Assembly (NCBI GenBank): GCA_902363625.1
Contig: CABJAS010000001.1
Span: forward strand, 124,001-188,000
Direction of reading: 5' to 3'
DNA: 64,000 nt
From: Clostridiaceae bacterium
GTDB taxonomy: Bacteria; Bacillota_I; Bacilli_A; Erysipelotrichales; Coprobacillaceae
The translations under genes were made by a program, and so were the position numbers. The notes below the pieces were generated by a model. That model saw only the letters and a list, made by a program, of their open reading frames with translations. It searched no databases and was not told where the DNA came from. This document shows, one piece after another, positions 62,391-64,000 of this stretch (position 1 is the stretch's first letter; each line of letters starts with the position of its first letter).

Positions 62391-63014
62391 ATGAAAAAAT
62401 CACTTTTTAAATCTATTATCATTTTCTGTTTAGTACTCCTTACAGCAATCTATGGCATGAGTGTTTACGCAGTTACAATGCCAAAAAATGCTCATCGGGA
62501 TGATAAGGAGCTGATTGTTTTTGATCATACTGCAGACTATATTCAAGCCTTATCTCAAAATCAAAATGTCTCTGATGAAATATTAGATTCAAAAATTGAA
62601 ACTGCTTCCTCGGATACTTCTGTGCATTTTGGCAAGCTCATCCAATATATTCCCACTTCATCTCATTACAGTCTCCAGCTTTGCTTTTATATTCAGTTTG
62701 AAAATGATCCCGATACTCAAACTCCCATCAAAATCATAAGTGTTGATTACGCTGAAGTAGAATTTGAGGAGGCTCAGTCAACAAAGTCGTATCATGGCAG
62801 TCTCTATTATAATTTAGAATCTAACAACGTTCTCTTTTGGGATTTAAACGGAGATATTTACAATAACGGCAATACCTCTTATAAAATCGAACCCAGAAAT
62901 CCTGAGTCTGCCATTATTCAATATGTAATTGATGGCTTATATGAGCATGATACCTACCTTCATGATTCCGGTCGATTGCGTTTAGATGATTCTTCCATTA
63001 CGCTAATCCCTTAA
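62391..63014 (+). CDS. Secreted or membrane-anchored protein, tandem paralog 1
   Basis: A 207-residue protein with a basic start, a hydrophobic segment (SIIIFCLVLLTAIYGMSVYA) like a signal peptide or anchor, and an extracellular part of about 180 residues. I do not recognise the domain. It has regular alternating strands such as YSLQLCFYIQFENDP and VDYAEVEFE and ends SGRLRLDDSSITLIP. It is clearly related to the protein at 63572, in order and spacing along the whole overlap. AAGGAAGGTGA precedes the ATG. Confidence 0.75.
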   Translation: MKKSLFKSIIIFCLVLLTAIYGMSVYAVTMPKNAHRDDKELIVFDHTADYIQALSQNQNVSDEILDSKIETASSDTSVHFGKLIQYIPTSSHYSLQLCFYIQFENDPDTQTPIKIISVDYAEVEFEEAQSTKSYHGSLYYNLESNNVLFWDLNGDIYNNGNTSYKIEPRNPESAIIQYVIDGLYEHDTYLHDSGRLRLDDSSITLIP

Positions 63015-63026
63015 TTACTAACTAAT

Positions 63027-63063
63027 AAAAAACGATGCGATATTATTACGTGCATCGTTTTTT
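63027..63063. terminator. Bidirectional terminator
   Basis: AAAAAACGATGC and GCATCGTTTTTT flank a 13-base loop between the first paralog and the opposing small gene. Confidence 0.85.
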
Positions 63064-63382
63064 ATATTATCTTACCGTTAAACGGGTTAAAATAAACAAT
63101 CTCATTATAAAAATTAACTGCGGCATATTTACCGTCTGTTATCCTTAGTCCAATATAAGCGTTATTCATATTTTTAGTAACCCCACTTGATTCGCGTTTT
63201 TTTATTTTCCACAGTTCTTGTCCTTCATGATTCAAACAATAAATATTACAATGGGTTTGAACATCTAAATCAAATCCCAGCAGTACAAAAATATAAGATT
63301 TACTCGTCATAACATTATAGATTTTATTTGGAAACTGAATTTCTTTTCCATTGAGTTGAAGACAGTTGTTCTGATAGGTCAT
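63062..63382 (-). CDS. Small soluble protein with beta-propeller-like blades, unknown
   Basis: A 106-residue protein without signal sequence. Short repeated units such as SYIFVLLGFD, CNIYCLNHEGQELWKIK and YAAVNFYNEIVYFNPFNGKI look like two blades of a PQQ-type or other beta-propeller (the W-K-I pattern after a Gly-turn). Too short for a full propeller, so it could be a fragment or a separate small family. It lies between the two paralogs on the opposite strand. Confidence 0.55.
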   Translation of the reverse strand: MTYQNNCLQLNGKEIQFPNKIYNVMTSKSYIFVLLGFDLDVQTHCNIYCLNHEGQELWKIKKRESSGVTKNMNNAYIGLRITDGKYAAVNFYNEIVYFNPFNGKII

Positions 63383-63542
63383 TTTCCTTCACGCTCCTAT
63401 TCTTATATAAGAATACATTATAAAATATGCAAAAATATAGAATAAATACTAAAGATTCTCGAAAGGTTTAAAATTCTCCTTAATTTCCAGACGAAAAAGC
63501 ACCAAAATCAGAAACCTTTCTCCTCTATCCGTTATTTTCAAG

Positions 63543-63548
63543 TATAAT
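63543..63548 (+). promoter_or_regulatory. -10 element of the second secreted paralog
   Basis: TATAAT within AGTATAATAAAGGTAAGGAAGGTGA, differing from the block at 62361 by one base. It is preceded by TATCCGTTATTTTCA, also similar. Confidence 0.65.
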
Positions 63549-63571
63549 AAAGGTAAGGAAGGTGATGCTTT

Positions 63572-64000
63572 ATGAAAAAGAAACATTTCAAACATAGTTT
63601 AATTGTTATTATAATAATCATCGTTGGTTTCATTTGTTTGGCTGCTTATTTTAAAATAAAACAACTACAGCCTGATCCCAACTATACTGAATTCACTGCC
63701 TATAACGATCATTCAGAATATATTGAGACTCTCACGCAAGATTCCAGTATTCCGACAGATATTTTAAATGAGATGGTCGAACGTGCCAATAATGACTCTG
63801 CCAGCCACTATGGATTGTTGGTTCATCATTTGCAAGTGACTTCGACATATACTGTCCGTCTTTATTTTTTCATTCAGTATGAACCCGACGAAAATTCACA
63901 AAAGTCACCTAAAATTACTAAGGTTGAATATGCAAATATCAATCGTCAAGACGACAGACGCCTTAAACAGTTTGAAGGGAAATTATCTTATAACTTGGAG
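63572..64000 (+). CDS. Secreted or membrane-anchored protein, tandem paralog 2 (3' truncated)
   Basis: An open frame from ATG at 63572 to the window end, 143 codons. N-terminal hydrophobic helix (SLIVIIIIIVGFICLAAYF), then an extracellular part parallel to the first paralog: HSEYIETLTQDSSIPTDIL matches TADYIQALSQNQNVSDEIL; YTVRLYFFIQYEPDEN matches YSLQLCFYIQFENDP; GKLSYNLE matches GSLYYNLE. The stop lies beyond the window. Function unknown. Confidence 0.72.
   Translation, partial: MKKKHFKHSLIVIIIIIVGFICLAAYFKIKQLQPDPNYTEFTAYNDHSEYIETLTQDSSIPTDILNEMVERANNDSASHYGLLVHHLQVTSTYTVRLYFFIQYEPDENSQKSPKITKVEYANINRQDDRRLKQFEGKLSYNLE

Noticed and set aside
1..64000. CRISPR arrays, prophage, insertion sequences, tRNA and rRNA genes
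   Set aside because: No regularly spaced repeats, no transposase or phage structural genes, and no tRNA-like cloverleaf noticed by eye. A tRNA could be missed without a scan program.

Overview
The window is a contiguous stretch of a low-GC, endospore-forming Bacillota chromosome. Gene order follows Bacillus subtilis neighbourhoods, but the proteins are diverged and several blocks are shortened. The NadD-YqeK fusion and the thinned sporulation gene set fit the Erysipelotrichia or a relative best. That placement is an inference from gene content, not from a marker-tree comparison. I see no rRNA, tRNA, CRISPR array, prophage or insertion sequence. Nearly all of the window is core chromosome.

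Layout. 1-3090: a comG competence pseudopilus operon, cut at its 5' end. 3157-4064: an acetyltransferase and a small membrane protein. 4118-6109: efp, spoIIIAH, an Asp23 protein and nusB. 6109-11148: xseA-xseB-ispA-dxs-tlyA, a tightly overlapping operon for exonuclease VII, isoprenoid synthesis and an rRNA methyltransferase. 11159-18894: recN, spoIVB, spo0A, dinB, a SpoIIM-like gene, xerD and deoB. 18919-25438: small genes, a two-domain acetyltransferase, an ACT/UPF0210/DUF815 operon and two divergent stand-alone PTS IIB-type proteins. 25493-30193: a phosphodiesterase, a large ABC transporter and an XRE regulator. 30362-36948, minus strand: yqeH, yhbY, fused nadD-yqeK, rsfS, yqeM, mtnN and a U32 peptidase. 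37076-43062: sigK, parC/parE and plsY. 43074-46728: a histidine phosphatase, yneF, a SirA-like gene, tkt and ynzC. 46760-46919: a structured RNA with its own promoter, possibly 6S RNA. 47236-48035: a small accessory patch. 48243-57209, minus strand: dipicolinate synthase genes, dapA, an RNase J2-like protein, spoIIIE and two M16 peptidases. 57260-62304: an unknown small gene, a UPF0597 cysteine desulfidase-like gene, a MATE exporter and an ABC-F ATPase. 62391-64000: a duplicated pair of small secreted proteins with copied promoters, cut by the window end.

How the genes work together. Sporulation is the main theme: Spo0A as master regulator, SirA to block replication, SpoIIIE for DNA translocation, SpoIIM for engulfment, SpoIIIAH for the feeding channel, SpoIVB for sigma-K signalling, SigK, and DpaA/DpaB with DapA for dipicolinate. 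Two promoter-level signals agree with this: a Spo0A box upstream of spo0A and a sigma-G-type promoter upstream of spoIVB. The points I rate most worth a second look are the 160-nt rod-like RNA, the spoIIIA locus reduced to spoIIIAH alone, the two orphan IIB proteins, the EF-P with arginine at the modified-lysine position, and the tandem secreted paralogs at the right edge.
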